Assembly (NCBI GenBank): GCA_018821435.1 | Contig: JAHJME010000030.1 | Coordinates: 1-64,000, forward strand | Direction of reading: 5' to 3' | DNA from: Alphaproteobacteria bacterium | Lineage (GTDB): Bacteria > Pseudomonadota > Alphaproteobacteria > Caulobacterales > Caulobacteraceae | DNA: 64,000 bases | Shown here: positions 43,545 to 51,329 of the stretch, in pieces | Position numbering within the stretch: position 1 is the first letter of the stretch | Layout of the letters: each line of letters begins with the position of its first letter | Program-made: the position numbers and the translations under genes | Notes under the pieces: generated by a model | What the model was told of the DNA's origin: nothing | The model's input: the letters and a program-made list of their open reading frames with translations, nothing else | Databases searched by the model: none

Positions 43545-43608
43545 ACCGCCAAGACGCCACGGGGCCGGAGTAGACTCTGACTCTTGGCGAACTTGGCGTC
43601 TTGGCGGT
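43545..43608. repeat. REP-like inverted repeat between convergent genes
   Basis: ACCGCCAAGACGCCA (43545-43559) and TGGCGTCTTGGCGGT (43594-43608) are a perfect 15-bp inverted repeat with a 34-base loop. Part of the right arm motif (CTTGGCG) also occurs at 43583-43589. The text resembles a short interspersed palindromic element found in many bacterial genomes. It could also end transcription from both sides. Confidence 0.65.
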
Positions 43609-43635
43609 CGACCCTTTGGGCGCTGGCGCGCCAGC

Positions 43636-44664
43636 TCAGATCTCCAGCCGGTAGACCTTGGTCGCGGTGCCTGAGAACAGCGCCGTCTTCTCTGCGGCCG
43701 ATGCGCCCTTGGCGATGTGCTTGAAGGCGTTCCAGAGGGTGGCGTAGCTGCAGCTGCCCATGTCGACCGGGAAGTTGCTCTCGAACATGCAGCGCTCCGC
43801 CCCGAACGCCTCGATGCAGGTCTCGATGTAGGGCGCCCACTCCTTGGCGAGCTGGGTCGACGGGGCGCGGGGCTCGGCCAGGAACGAGGGGAAGTTGCAG
43901 AAGGCCATGGCCAGGCCACCCAGCTTCACCACCACGTTCGGTGACTGGGCCAGCTCCTGGATGTTGGCCTTCCAGCCGGGGAACCGCTCGGGCAGCTTGC
44001 CCGTGTAGCTGGCCCGACCCAGCGGCGTGCCCACGTGATCCAGGACGATGGTGGTGTCGGGGAACGCGCGGGCCAGGTCGATCAGATCGGGAAGCTGCGG
44101 CTCCAGCAGCCAGGCGTCGAACGACAGCCCCAGGGGCGCGAGCCGGCGGAAGCCCTCGCGGAACTTGGCGTCCTTGTAGAGGCCGGCCTCGACGCGGTTC
44201 AGCGGACCCAGCACGTCCTTGTCGGCGTCGAACGAGGCGCTGTTGCGGATGCCGCGGAACCGGCCGCCGCCCGACTTGATGTGGGTTTCCAGCACCGGGG
44301 CGACGCCGTCGCCCAGCTGCAGGTCCGCCTTGCCGACGATCCCGGCGCAGGCGCGGAAGTCGCCGTAGAGGCCGCTGGCGCTCATCGCGGCGACGCCGTT
44401 GACGAACTCGGTCTCGCCGATCGGGCGCATCGCGGGCGGGCCGTCGGCCTTGTAGAAGGCGCTGCATTCCACGAACACGGTGGCGATCACGTTGTGGCCG
44501 CTGGTGGTGTCGGCGACCAGTTCGTCCAGCAGGTAGCGCTGCGCGGGCTCGATCGCCGTGATGAACGGGTGGGCGTTCGGGTCGTGCGGCGCGGCCGGCC
44601 GGTTCCACAGGTGGTGGTGGGGGTCGACGATCGGCAGCTCAGGCTCGAGGATGGCTTCCGGCAT
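43636..44664 (-). CDS. Amidohydrolase family protein (Amidohydro_2 type)
   Basis: The 342-residue TIM-barrel hydrolase has an N-terminal metal motif VDPHHHLWN, a His in DHVGTPLG, and ESNFPVDMGS near the end (a common FGSNFPVD motif). Relatives hydrolyse lactones, such as 4-sulphomuconolactone or pyrone dicarboxylate. ATG 44664 is preceded by GGGAGCG. It starts 56 bp after the TonB-dependent receptor stop on the same strand, so it may be the last gene of that operon. Confidence 0.9.
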   Translation of the reverse strand: MPEAILEPELPIVDPHHHLWNRPAAPHDPNAHPFITAIEPAQRYLLDELVADTTSGHNVIATVFVECSAFYKADGPPAMRPIGETEFVNGVAAMSASGLYGDFRACAGIVGKADLQLGDGVAPVLETHIKSGGGRFRGIRNSASFDADKDVLGPLNRVEAGLYKDAKFREGFRRLAPLGLSFDAWLLEPQLPDLIDLARAFPDTTIVLDHVGTPLGRASYTGKLPERFPGWKANIQELAQSPNVVVKLGGLAMAFCNFPSFLAEPRAPSTQLAKEWAPYIETCIEAFGAERCMFESNFPVDMGSCSYATLWNAFKHIAKGASAAEKTALFSGTATKVYRLEI

Positions 44665-44720
44665 GACGTTCGCTCCCGTTTTCTGATTTGCGTGCAGGCT
44701 AGAGGTCGGACCCTCTTGCC

Positions 44721-46718
44721 TCAACCGCCGAACGTCTTGCGGACCCGCAGATAGAGGATGCGGCCGAAGTGGTAATTGCGGTCGGCCAGCCGCGCCGGCC
44801 CCGCCTGTTCGACGTCGCGCAGGCCCGAGAACGTGAGGTTGGTCTGGCGGTAGCCGCGCTTGGTGATGTTCTCGAGCTCGGCGCGGAGGTTGATGTCCGG
44901 ACGGGGCCGCCACTCGACGTAGGTCATCAGGAACGGGTCCAGCTTGTATTTGTCGACCGCGTTGAAGCGGTAGAGCGTGTTCTGGTAGCCGCCGTAGAGC
45001 TCGGCGCCCCAGGTCAGGTTCCGGGCCGGCAGGTCCTGGGTGAGCTTCACCTCCCATTCGACGGGCCGCTGGCCGGAGATGCGACGAGCGACCCCAGTGG
45101 TCGGATCGTCCACCTGCGACCAGCGCCGGGTGACGAAGCCCTTGAGCTGGCCGCCCGCCACGCCCAGGCGCTCCAGCGGCAGGGTCAGGTCCACCCGGAG
45201 TATGTCGCGCGAGCCGTCGCCGATATTCGCCGGGCGGTCGAACACGCCGGCGGGGGTGAACACCGGACCGCGATCCACCACGCCCTGGATCTCGGCGTGC
45301 GTCGCCGTGAACACGATGGAGCCGCGCGTCCAGAAACGCTGTTCCACGGCCGCCTCGGCCACCCAGGCGCGCGCCGGTTCCAGGTCGGGGTTGCCGGCGG
45401 TGACGCCGGTGGCGTTGTTGAGGCTGCCCGAGGCCACGAAGGCGTCGAAGTCGAGCTGGCCCACCTCGCGCTCGGCGCGCAGGCGGACCTGGGTCGCGGG
45501 GCGCGGGGACCAGGTGGCGACCAGGCGGGGCTTCACATAGCTCAGCGTCTTGCCCAGCCGGACATCGCCCGCGGCGCGGACGGTCGAGCGCTCGTAGCGA
45601 ACCTGGCCGTCCAGGTTCCAGGCGGCGGAGATTCGCCAGCTGGCCTTGGCGAAGGCCTCGGCCCGGCGCTCGCGCACAAGCACGTCCGCGCCGGGCAGGG
45701 GGATGGGCGCGCCGTCGACCGCCAGCGCGCTGGCGCTGCGCAGCCGGTTGTCCGCGACCTCGCCGCCCAGTTCGCCCGAAAAGGCGGAGCTCCACGCCTG
45801 TTTCAGCACCGCGCGGGCGATGGTCTCGCGGGTCGTGCGGTCGACGTCGAAGGTCTCTCGGCCGCCTGGACTGGTGGAGGTGGCGAGCAGGCCGAACCCC
45901 GTCACCTGCCGCAGGCCGACCAACTCCAGCGTTGTCCGCGCCGACAAGGCTCGGGTGTAGTTCGCGCCGACCTCGCGGGTGCGGTCCCGGTTGAGCTCGT
46001 CGTAGGCATCGGCTGCGCCGGAGGCGACATCGACGGTGTCTTCCTCGAACTTGAGGCGGTCGTTGTAGGCGCGGCCGTCGAGGCGTAGCCGACCGCCGGC
46101 CAGGGGCAGCGCGTAGGCGCCGGTGAATTGGCGCAGCGGCCCGTCGCTCTCGGTGTGGATACGGGTCTCCCGGCCAGGACTGCCGTCCGAGCTCCCTGTC
46201 TGGCCGACCCCGTCGCCATAGAGGCCGCTGAACCCGCGCCCGTAGAGGCCGGAGACCTCCCACGCGCGGGCGTCGCCGCCCGAGCCTTCGAACTTCAGCG
46301 CGCCGAAGCGGCGGTCGTCTGGGACCTGGAAGCCCTCCACCTCGATCTTGCCGCGCACGGCGCCGTCCCTGCGCAGCACGACGTTGGCGATCACCGACTT
46401 GCCCTGCATGTCGACGCCGGGCGCGCCGCCCCGGATCACGTCGATCCGCTCGACCTTCGCCGCCGGGATCCGTTCCAGCAGCTCATCCACGGCGTCGCTC
46501 TTGGAGGAGGGCCGCCGGCCGTCGATCAGCACATTGCCGGCCGCGCCTTCGAACCCGCGCACGGAGCTGCCGTCGTCCAGGGTGAAGCCGGGCAGGCGCG
46601 CCACCATTTCCTTGGCGCTGGCCGGCCGCTGGGCCGCGAAGAAGGCCGGGGGATAGCTGGTGACGCCCTGGGTCACGGGCGCGACGGCCGCCGCCTGGGC
46701 GAGCAGGAACCCGATCAC
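44721..46718 (-). CDS. TonB-dependent outer-membrane receptor
   Basis: The 665-residue protein starts with a short signal-like stretch (IGFLLAQAAAVAPV). A plug follows: FTLDDGSSVRGFEGAAGNVL with IDGRRPSSKSD and KVERIDVIRGGAPGVDMQGK. Then come beta strands of a barrel to the C-terminal RNYHFGRILYLRVRKTFGG. It lies 4 bases into the lipoprotein stop (GTGA), so the start is the GTG at 46718 and the two are coupled. No classic carboxypeptidase-like N-terminal extension is present. The ligand is unknown. Confidence 0.88.
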   Translation of the reverse strand: MIGFLLAQAAAVAPVTQGVTSYPPAFFAAQRPASAKEMVARLPGFTLDDGSSVRGFEGAAGNVLIDGRRPSSKSDAVDELLERIPAAKVERIDVIRGGAPGVDMQGKSVIANVVLRRDGAVRGKIEVEGFQVPDDRRFGALKFEGSGGDARAWEVSGLYGRGFSGLYGDGVGQTGSSDGSPGRETRIHTESDGPLRQFTGAYALPLAGGRLRLDGRAYNDRLKFEEDTVDVASGAADAYDELNRDRTREVGANYTRALSARTTLELVGLRQVTGFGLLATSTSPGGRETFDVDRTTRETIARAVLKQAWSSAFSGELGGEVADNRLRSASALAVDGAPIPLPGADVLVRERRAEAFAKASWRISAAWNLDGQVRYERSTVRAAGDVRLGKTLSYVKPRLVATWSPRPATQVRLRAEREVGQLDFDAFVASGSLNNATGVTAGNPDLEPARAWVAEAAVEQRFWTRGSIVFTATHAEIQGVVDRGPVFTPAGVFDRPANIGDGSRDILRVDLTLPLERLGVAGGQLKGFVTRRWSQVDDPTTGVARRISGQRPVEWEVKLTQDLPARNLTWGAELYGGYQNTLYRFNAVDKYKLDPFLMTYVEWRPRPDINLRAELENITKRGYRQTNLTFSGLRDVEQAGPARLADRNYHFGRILYLRVRKTFGG

Positions 46719-47248
46719 TGGGCGGCCCAGCCGCCGGCCAGCGCATTGACGCCGCGCGGCTCGCTCAGGCGCGCCTGGTCGCCGATGCCCCAGCCGCCCG
46801 GGCAGGGACCCAGCTTCCGGAACCGTCGCACCTGGCGCACCCCGGCGTCCGTGCCGTCCAGGGCCTTCAACGCGAAGGCGACCTGGAAGTCGCTGCCGGG
46901 GTCGCCGGTCCGGTTCACGGTGAGGCCGAAGCGGCGGCCGTTCAGGTCGCAGCGCGCGGCATAGAGACCGGATCGCTCGACGCCGCCCTTCATCGGCAGG
47001 CAGGGCTGACCGGCCATCTCGGCGGTCGCGCGCGCGAAGCCTTCGCGCATGGTCGTATCGGCGCAGACCTGGAGCGCGGCGGTCGGGCGTCCCGCGGCGT
47101 CCAGGGCCTCGACGCGCCATAGCATCGGCGGGTCGACCTGGGCCTGATGGGCGGCCATCCGGCTCTCGGTGCGCGGGGCGCCGCAGCCCGTGAGGGCGAG
47201 CAGAAGCGCAGGCGCGAGGCATCGCGCCCGGAAGATCGGGTTCGGCAT
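46715..47248 (-). CDS. Small lipoprotein in the M56/TonB-receptor operon
   Basis: The 177-residue protein has a lipoprotein signal: MPNPIFRARCLAPALLLALT followed by G-C (lipid Cys22). It has several further Cys (VCADTT, QPCLPM, AARCDL, GPCPGGW) that may form disulphides in the periplasm. No known family. It lies between an M56 protein (23 bp upstream) and the TonB-dependent receptor (4-base overlap), so it is probably part of the same envelope system. Confidence 0.82.
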   Translation of the reverse strand: MPNPIFRARCLAPALLLALTGCGAPRTESRMAAHQAQVDPPMLWRVEALDAAGRPTAALQVCADTTMREGFARATAEMAGQPCLPMKGGVERSGLYAARCDLNGRRFGLTVNRTGDPGSDFQVAFALKALDGTDAGVRQVRRFRKLGPCPGGWGIGDQARLSEPRGVNALAGGWAAQ

Positions 47249-47271
47249 GGTGGGTCCTGGGTGTGGGGTGG

Positions 47272-48195
47272 TTAGGGCTGGGCCGGGTCGGCGGGCGGCC
47301 GGCTGGGCAGGCTGACCAGCATCACCGAAGTGACCGGCTGGCGTTGCTGGCGCTCCCACAGTTCGACCAGTGGGCCGGGGCGTGGGGCGGGCGGCTGCAG
47401 GTGCCAGGCGGCGATCGCGGCGCTGACGATGGCCGTCCCGACCAGAGAGGCGCCGGCCAGGCCGTCGAGGCGCGGGGCGGCGCGCAGGGCGCCGATGCGG
47501 ACCTCCAGCGGATGCTGGCCGCGCGAAGGCCAGTAGCAACCGAAGGGCAGGGGCTGGGCGGCGAGCTGGCTCTTCAGCAAAGTCTTGGCGTAGAGCGCCC
47601 GGTCGCGGGGCCGGCGGCGCAGCACGGCGGCGTCGCAGGCCAGTTCCTGGTCCAGTCGCATCACGTGGGCGCCCAGGTGGACCAGCGGGTTGAACCAGCA
47701 CAGCGCCTGCAGGACGGCGGCCAGGGCGCCGGCTCGGGGGTCGCAGCGGACCACGTGTTCGCGCTCGTGGGCGCGGATCAGGACGCGTTCCTCCGGGGTG
47801 AAGGTTCCGTCGTCGGCGGGCATCAGCACGCGTGGCGCGATCACGCCGACCACCGCCGGACCGGCATGGCCCCTGGCGGCGGCCCGGTTGAACCGCGCCT
47901 GGGCGTGGGCGAGGCCGGCGACGACCAGCGCCGCGCCCAGCGTCCAGGCCAGCAGGGCGGGGGCGGAATAGTCGGCCAGCGCCGCGGCCAAGGCGTGGAC
48001 CTGAGGGGCGCCGTCGTCCACCCGCGCCGGCAGGACGCTGGCCAGGGCCGCGACCGGCGGGACAGCCCAGAGCCCGTAGGCGATCTCGGGGCCGAACAGG
48101 CGGCGCAGCGGAATGCGGAGGACCAGCACCACCACGACGGCGAGGGCCAGCACCATGTTGGAGCGGAGCAGGGCAGCCAGGACGTCACTGGTCAT
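47272..48195 (-). CDS. M56 family membrane metalloprotease, BlaR1-like (second copy)
   Basis: The 307-residue protein has N-terminal membrane helices, the block GPAVVGVIAPRVLMPADDG, then the zinc motif HEREH from His143 with RCDPR, CWFNPLVHL and RLDQELACDAAV. A further helix (GASLVGTAIVSAAIAAW) and a Pro-rich tail follow. It lacks the penicillin-sensor domain of BlaR1, so it may answer another signal. Its ATG overlaps the stop of an 11-codon leader that resembles the start of blaI. It heads an operon with the lipoprotein and the TonB-dependent receptor. Confidence 0.92.
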   Translation of the reverse strand: MTSDVLAALLRSNMVLALAVVVVLVLRIPLRRLFGPEIAYGLWAVPPVAALASVLPARVDDGAPQVHALAAALADYSAPALLAWTLGAALVVAGLAHAQARFNRAAARGHAGPAVVGVIAPRVLMPADDGTFTPEERVLIRAHEREHVVRCDPRAGALAAVLQALCWFNPLVHLGAHVMRLDQELACDAAVLRRRPRDRALYAKTLLKSQLAAQPLPFGCYWPSRGQHPLEVRIGALRAAPRLDGLAGASLVGTAIVSAAIAAWHLQPPAPRPGPLVELWERQQRQPVTSVMLVSLPSRPPADPAQP

Positions 48196-48227
48196 CGGCG
48201 TGGCTCGGCGCTGGAGATTTTGAACAT
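48192..48227 (-). pseudogene. 11-codon leader, likely remnant of a duplicated blaI
   Basis: The frame reads MFKISSAEPRR then TGA. The real BlaI of this locus begins MSKISGAESHI. The bases before both ATGs are also nearly the same. The leader stop overlaps the M56 start (ATGA at 48195-48192 on the minus strand), so it could couple translation. It is too short to encode a repressor. I read it as what is left of a second blaI copy. Confidence 0.7.
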
Positions 48228-48229
48228 CT

Positions 48230-48278
48230 TACACCCGTACCTCGGGTGTCACATTACGTCTGTAAATTTTACTGTCAA
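48230..48278 (-). promoter_or_regulatory. BlaI-type promoter/operator of the second M56 operon
   Basis: On the minus strand: -35 TTGACA (48278-48273), 16-bp spacer, -10 TAATGT (48256-48251). A dyad TTACAGACGTAA (48265-48254) covers the end of the spacer and the start of the -10. A second, TACGGGTGTA (48239-48230), ends 2 bp before the leader ATG. The form TTACA-N3-GTAA resembles BlaI operators. The whole block matches the blaI promoter at 49524-49572. Confidence 0.75.
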
Positions 48279-48347
48279 GCGGCCTCTGTTACGCCGTCAG
48301 TCAGCGGGGCGGGGGCGGCGAATTTATGGCGGAGGTTGGCGGCCCGC

Positions 48348-49154
48348 TCAGGGGCGGATCGCGTTCACGCTGGCCGCCGCGAACGTGCCGCCGGACGCCC
48401 TGGACGATGTGTTGGAGGTCCGCTTCAGAGAGGAGATCCGGACTTCCAGCGGATGCTGTCCCAGGGGCGACCAGTGGCAGCCGAGGGGCAAGGCCGAGCC
48501 GGCGAGCTGGGTCTTGAGCAAGGTGCGGGCGTAGAGCGCTCGCGCGGTCGGGCGGGCGCGGATCACGGCGGCGTCGCAGGCCAGTTCCTGGTCCAGCCGG
48601 ATCAGATAGGCGGCGAGGTGGACCACCGGATTGAACCAGCAGAGGCATTGGGCCAGGGCGGCGAAGGCCGCGCCGCGCGGGTCCTTGCGGGCCACATGCT
48701 CGCGTTCGTGGGCGCGGATCAGGTCGCGCTCCTCGGCGGTGTAATGGCCGTCGTCGGCGGGCATCACGATCACCGGCGAAATGAAGCCGACCACGGCGGG
48801 GCCGCCGCGCCCGGCCCGCACCTGGGCGAGGAAGCGGAGCTGGGCCACGGTGAACAGCGCTGCGACGGCCAGCGCGCCGGCGGCCCAGGCCCAGATGAAG
48901 GCGGGACTGATGGCGAAGATCGCCGGATCGGTGTGGGGACGCGCGAACTCGATGAACAGGGTCACCAGGCCGGCTGCCGGAGGCAGGCCCCAGAGTTGAT
49001 AGGCCGCGGCGGGTCCGAACGCCCGCCGCGCCAGGATCCGGACGACGGCGACCAGAAGAATGGCGACAGCGGCGACCAGATTCGCCTTTAAGAGCGCCAC
49101 CGTGAGCGTGGCGGCGGGATAAGCGCCGAGGACCACGTGCAGCGCGTCAGGCAT
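48348..49154 (-). CDS. M56 family membrane metalloprotease, BlaR1-like (first copy)
   Basis: The 268-residue protein has N-terminal membrane helices, GPAVVGFISPVIVMPADDG, zinc motif HEREH from His149 with RKDPR, CWFNPVVHL and RLDQELACDAAV. It shares GQHPLEVRI with the other copy but then diverges and ends after 28 residues, without the last membrane helix of the second copy. This may be a truncation at the point of duplication. It overlaps blaI by 8 bases. No penicillin-sensor domain. Confidence 0.9.
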   Translation of the reverse strand: MPDALHVVLGAYPAATLTVALLKANLVAAVAILLVAVVRILARRAFGPAAAYQLWGLPPAAGLVTLFIEFARPHTDPAIFAISPAFIWAWAAGALAVAALFTVAQLRFLAQVRAGRGGPAVVGFISPVIVMPADDGHYTAEERDLIRAHEREHVARKDPRGAAFAALAQCLCWFNPVVHLAAYLIRLDQELACDAAVIRARPTARALYARTLLKTQLAGSALPLGCHWSPLGQHPLEVRISSLKRTSNTSSRASGGTFAAASVNAIRP

Positions 49155-49521
49155 CGTCGCTCTCGATCTCGGCGATCAGCTTCTTCAGGCGCGCCACGTC
49201 GGCCGCCGACAGGTCGCGATGGCGGGCGTAGTGCGCGACCAGGGGCGCGAGCTGGCCGCCGAACAGCCGGTCCAGCAGGCCCTGGCTCTCGCCGGTGACG
49301 TACTCCTCGCGGCTGACCAGCGCCTTGTAGAGCGCCCGGCCGCCGGTGCGTTCGGAGATCAGCGCCTTCTTCTTCAGAAGGCGGTTGATCAGCGTCTTGA
49401 CGGTGGCCTCGCCCCATTCCTGCGCCGGACCGACCGTCTGCACGATCTCCTCGGCCGTGAGCGCCCCCCTGGTCCAGAGGGCCTCCATGATGTGGCTTTC
49501 GGCGCCGGAGATTTTCGACAT
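49147..49521 (-). CDS. BlaI/MecI/CopY family repressor
   Basis: The 124-residue protein has the winged-helix of the family: AESHIMEALWTRGALTAEEI, EATVKTLINRLLKKKALISE and GRALYKALVSREEYV, then a dimerisation tail. In known systems a BlaR1-type M56 protease leads to BlaI cleavage and release from DNA. No beta-lactamase gene is near. It probably represses both its own operon and the neighbouring M56/receptor operon, since both promoters carry the same operators. ATG 49521 begins MSKISGAES. Confidence 0.94.
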   Translation of the reverse strand: MSKISGAESHIMEALWTRGALTAEEIVQTVGPAQEWGEATVKTLINRLLKKKALISERTGGRALYKALVSREEYVTGESQGLLDRLFGGQLAPLVAHYARHRDLSAADVARLKKLIAEIESDDA

Positions 49522-49523
49522 CT

Positions 49524-49572
49524 TACACCCGTAGCTTAATGCGGACGTTACGCATGTAAAATCGTCTGTCAA
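49524..49572 (-). promoter_or_regulatory. BlaI-type promoter/operator of the blaI-M56 operon
   Basis: On the minus strand: -35 TTGACA (49572-49567), 16-bp spacer, -10 TAACGT (49550-49545). TTACATGCGTAA (49559-49548) overlaps the spacer and -10, and TACGGGTGTA (49533-49524) lies 2 bp before the ATG. This is the standard place for self-repression by BlaI. Confidence 0.78.
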
Positions 49573-49645
49573 GCGGCCTCGCCGAACAGAACTATGCGTC
49601 GCGTCCGCCAACACCCATAGTCGCGCTCCGGGTGGGGGCGATTTG

Positions 49646-50962
49646 ATGGCGGATGCGACGACGACGACGGGCGTGTCGTCCCAGCACAGGAAAGTCGGCG
49701 TGCCCGGCGCGGCCGCCCTGGTCGCGGGATCCATGATCGGATCGGGCGTCTATCTGCTGCCGGCGACCATGGGGGCGATCGGGTCGATCTCGATCCTGGG
49801 CTGGCTGGTGGCGACCCTGGCGGCGGTGTCGATCGCCGGCGTCTTCATCCTGCTGTCGTCGGAAGTGGCCGGGTCCGACGGCATCCCGGGCTATGTCAAA
49901 GCCGGCCTCGGGTCGTTCTTCGGCGCGCAGACGGCGGTGCTGTTCTGGGTGTCCAGCTGGACCGGAACGGTGGCCGTCGCCCTGGCCGCGGCCGGCGCGC
50001 TGGGCTTCCTGGTCCCCGCCCTGGCCGAGCCTGCCACGCGGCTGGCGACAACCATCGCCATCATCTGGTGCGGCGTCGGCGTCGTGTGGCTGGGACCGCG
50101 CGCCGTCGCCCGGACCGAGGGGTTCACGCTGGGCATCGGGCTGTTGCCGGTCATCCTGGCCGCGACCGCCGGATGGTTCTTCTTCCGCTCCGATGTCTTC
50201 ATGGCGTCCTGGAACCCGACGAACCTTTCCCTGAGCCAGGCCGTGGGCGGGTCTGCGCTGAACGCGTTCTGGGCGTTCCTGGGCCTGGAGTGCGCGGCGG
50301 CGGCGGCGGGCGTCGTGCGTGATCCCACCCGCAACGTGCCGCGCGCCACCCTGCTGGGCGTCCTGGGCGCGGCGGTGCTCTACATCGCCGCCACGTCGGC
50401 GATCATGGGCATCTTGCCGGCCAACGTGTTGGCCACGTCCAACGCCCCCTTCGCCGACGCGGCGCGGGCGACGCTCGGGGCGGCGCTGGGGGCGGCCATC
50501 GCGATCTGCGCCTTCCTGCGAACCGGCGGCTGTTTCACCGGCTGGACGCTGGTGATCGCCGAGACCTCGCGCGGCGCGGCCGATCAGGGGGTCTTCCCGA
50601 AGGTGTTCCGCACCCGGCCGGGCGAGCGGGTCTCGCCGATCAATCTGCTGACCGCCGGCGGGCTGATGACCGCCTTCGCGCTGGCCACGGCGAACCCCAG
50701 CCTGGGCAAGCAGTTCTCGACGATCATCAACGCGGTGTCGCTGCTGTCGCTCTACACCTACGTGCTGGCCGCCCTGTCGCTGGCGAGGCTGGGCGGGCGT
50801 TTCGCCGGCGCGCGCCGGGTCGGAGCGCTGGTCGCCGCGGCGCTGGCGATCGGCTTCGCCGGCCTGCTGATCTCCGGAGGCAAGCCGCTCGAGATCGGCC
50901 TGTCCCTCGTGCCCATTCCGTTGGCTGCGCTGCTGCACCTGTGGCTGCGGCGGCGGGGATGA
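49646..50962 (+). CDS. APC superfamily amino acid transporter, AdiC-like
   Basis: The 438-residue membrane protein has about a dozen helices. The N-terminus follows the basic amino acid/polyamine antiporter pattern: AGSMIGSGVYLLPATMGAIG (the GSGxx motif of helix 1) and FGAQTAVLFWVSSWTGTVAV. It likely exchanges or imports an amino acid. The in-frame TTG at 49643 is less likely than ATG 49646. It is divergent from blaI with 124 bp between; I see no BlaI operator placed for it. Confidence 0.88.
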   Translation: MADATTTTGVSSQHRKVGVPGAAALVAGSMIGSGVYLLPATMGAIGSISILGWLVATLAAVSIAGVFILLSSEVAGSDGIPGYVKAGLGSFFGAQTAVLFWVSSWTGTVAVALAAAGALGFLVPALAEPATRLATTIAIIWCGVGVVWLGPRAVARTEGFTLGIGLLPVILAATAGWFFFRSDVFMASWNPTNLSLSQAVGGSALNAFWAFLGLECAAAAAGVVRDPTRNVPRATLLGVLGAAVLYIAATSAIMGILPANVLATSNAPFADAARATLGAALGAAIAICAFLRTGGCFTGWTLVIAETSRGAADQGVFPKVFRTRPGERVSPINLLTAGGLMTAFALATANPSLGKQFSTIINAVSLLSLYTYVLAALSLARLGGRFAGARRVGALVAAALAIGFAGLLISGGKPLEIGLSLVPIPLAALLHLWLRRRG

Positions 50963-51034
50963 GCAGGCGCGCTAGAGCCTGAACCGAAGCCGCGCCGAAC
51001 GTGTTACGGTGGCCTCGCGACAACGGAGCCGACC

Positions 51035-51253
51035 ATGAAGCTCTCCGACGAAGACCGTGACCGTCTGGCTCTGCACAGCGCCTTCGCGGTCCACCAGATC
51101 GCCCGCTGGATCGCCACGCGCGACGACGTGCCGAAGGACATCCGCGACCGCCTGCGCGGCCACATCACCGCGATGGAAGGCGTGATGGTCTCCAGCGGCC
51201 ACGACTGGATCCGCGACGAGATGGAAGCCACCGAGGCCGCGCTGCACGCCTGA
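51035..51253 (+). CDS. Small hypothetical protein
   Basis: The 72-residue product is helical and charged (KLSDEDRDRLALHSAFAVHQ, then IARWIATRDDVPKDIRDRLR). No signal peptide or membrane helix. GGAG lies before the ATG. I do not recognise a family. Codon composition fits the genome, and no overlapping gene competes with it. Confidence 0.65.
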   Translation: MKLSDEDRDRLALHSAFAVHQIARWIATRDDVPKDIRDRLRGHITAMEGVMVSSGHDWIRDEMEATEAALHA

Positions 51254-51283
51254 CGCCGCCATCGGTTCAGGCGCGACGCATCC

Positions 51284-51318
51284 AGCTCCGTGCTGGAGCT
51301 TCCGGCTCGTTCAGCCGG
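51284..51318 (+). other. Two hairpins before the cytochrome P460 gene
   Basis: AGCTCC (51284-51289) pairs with GGAGCT (51295-51300), and CCGGCT (51302-51307) pairs with AGCCGG (51313-51318). The second stem covers part of the GGGAG ribosome site at 51317-51321, 8 bp before the ATG. The first may end the upstream transcript. Confidence 0.4.
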
Positions 51319-51329
51319 GAGCTCTCCGC

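Noticed and set aside
44721..47222. Long version of the TonB-dependent receptor starting at 47222
   Set aside because: The extra part overlaps the lipoprotein gene, which has a clear lipobox. The GTG at 46718 gives a signal-like start.
49573..49645. BlaI operator for the AdiC-like transporter
   Set aside because: The operators lie over the minus-strand blaI promoter and I see no matching plus-strand promoter there, so control of the transporter is not supported.
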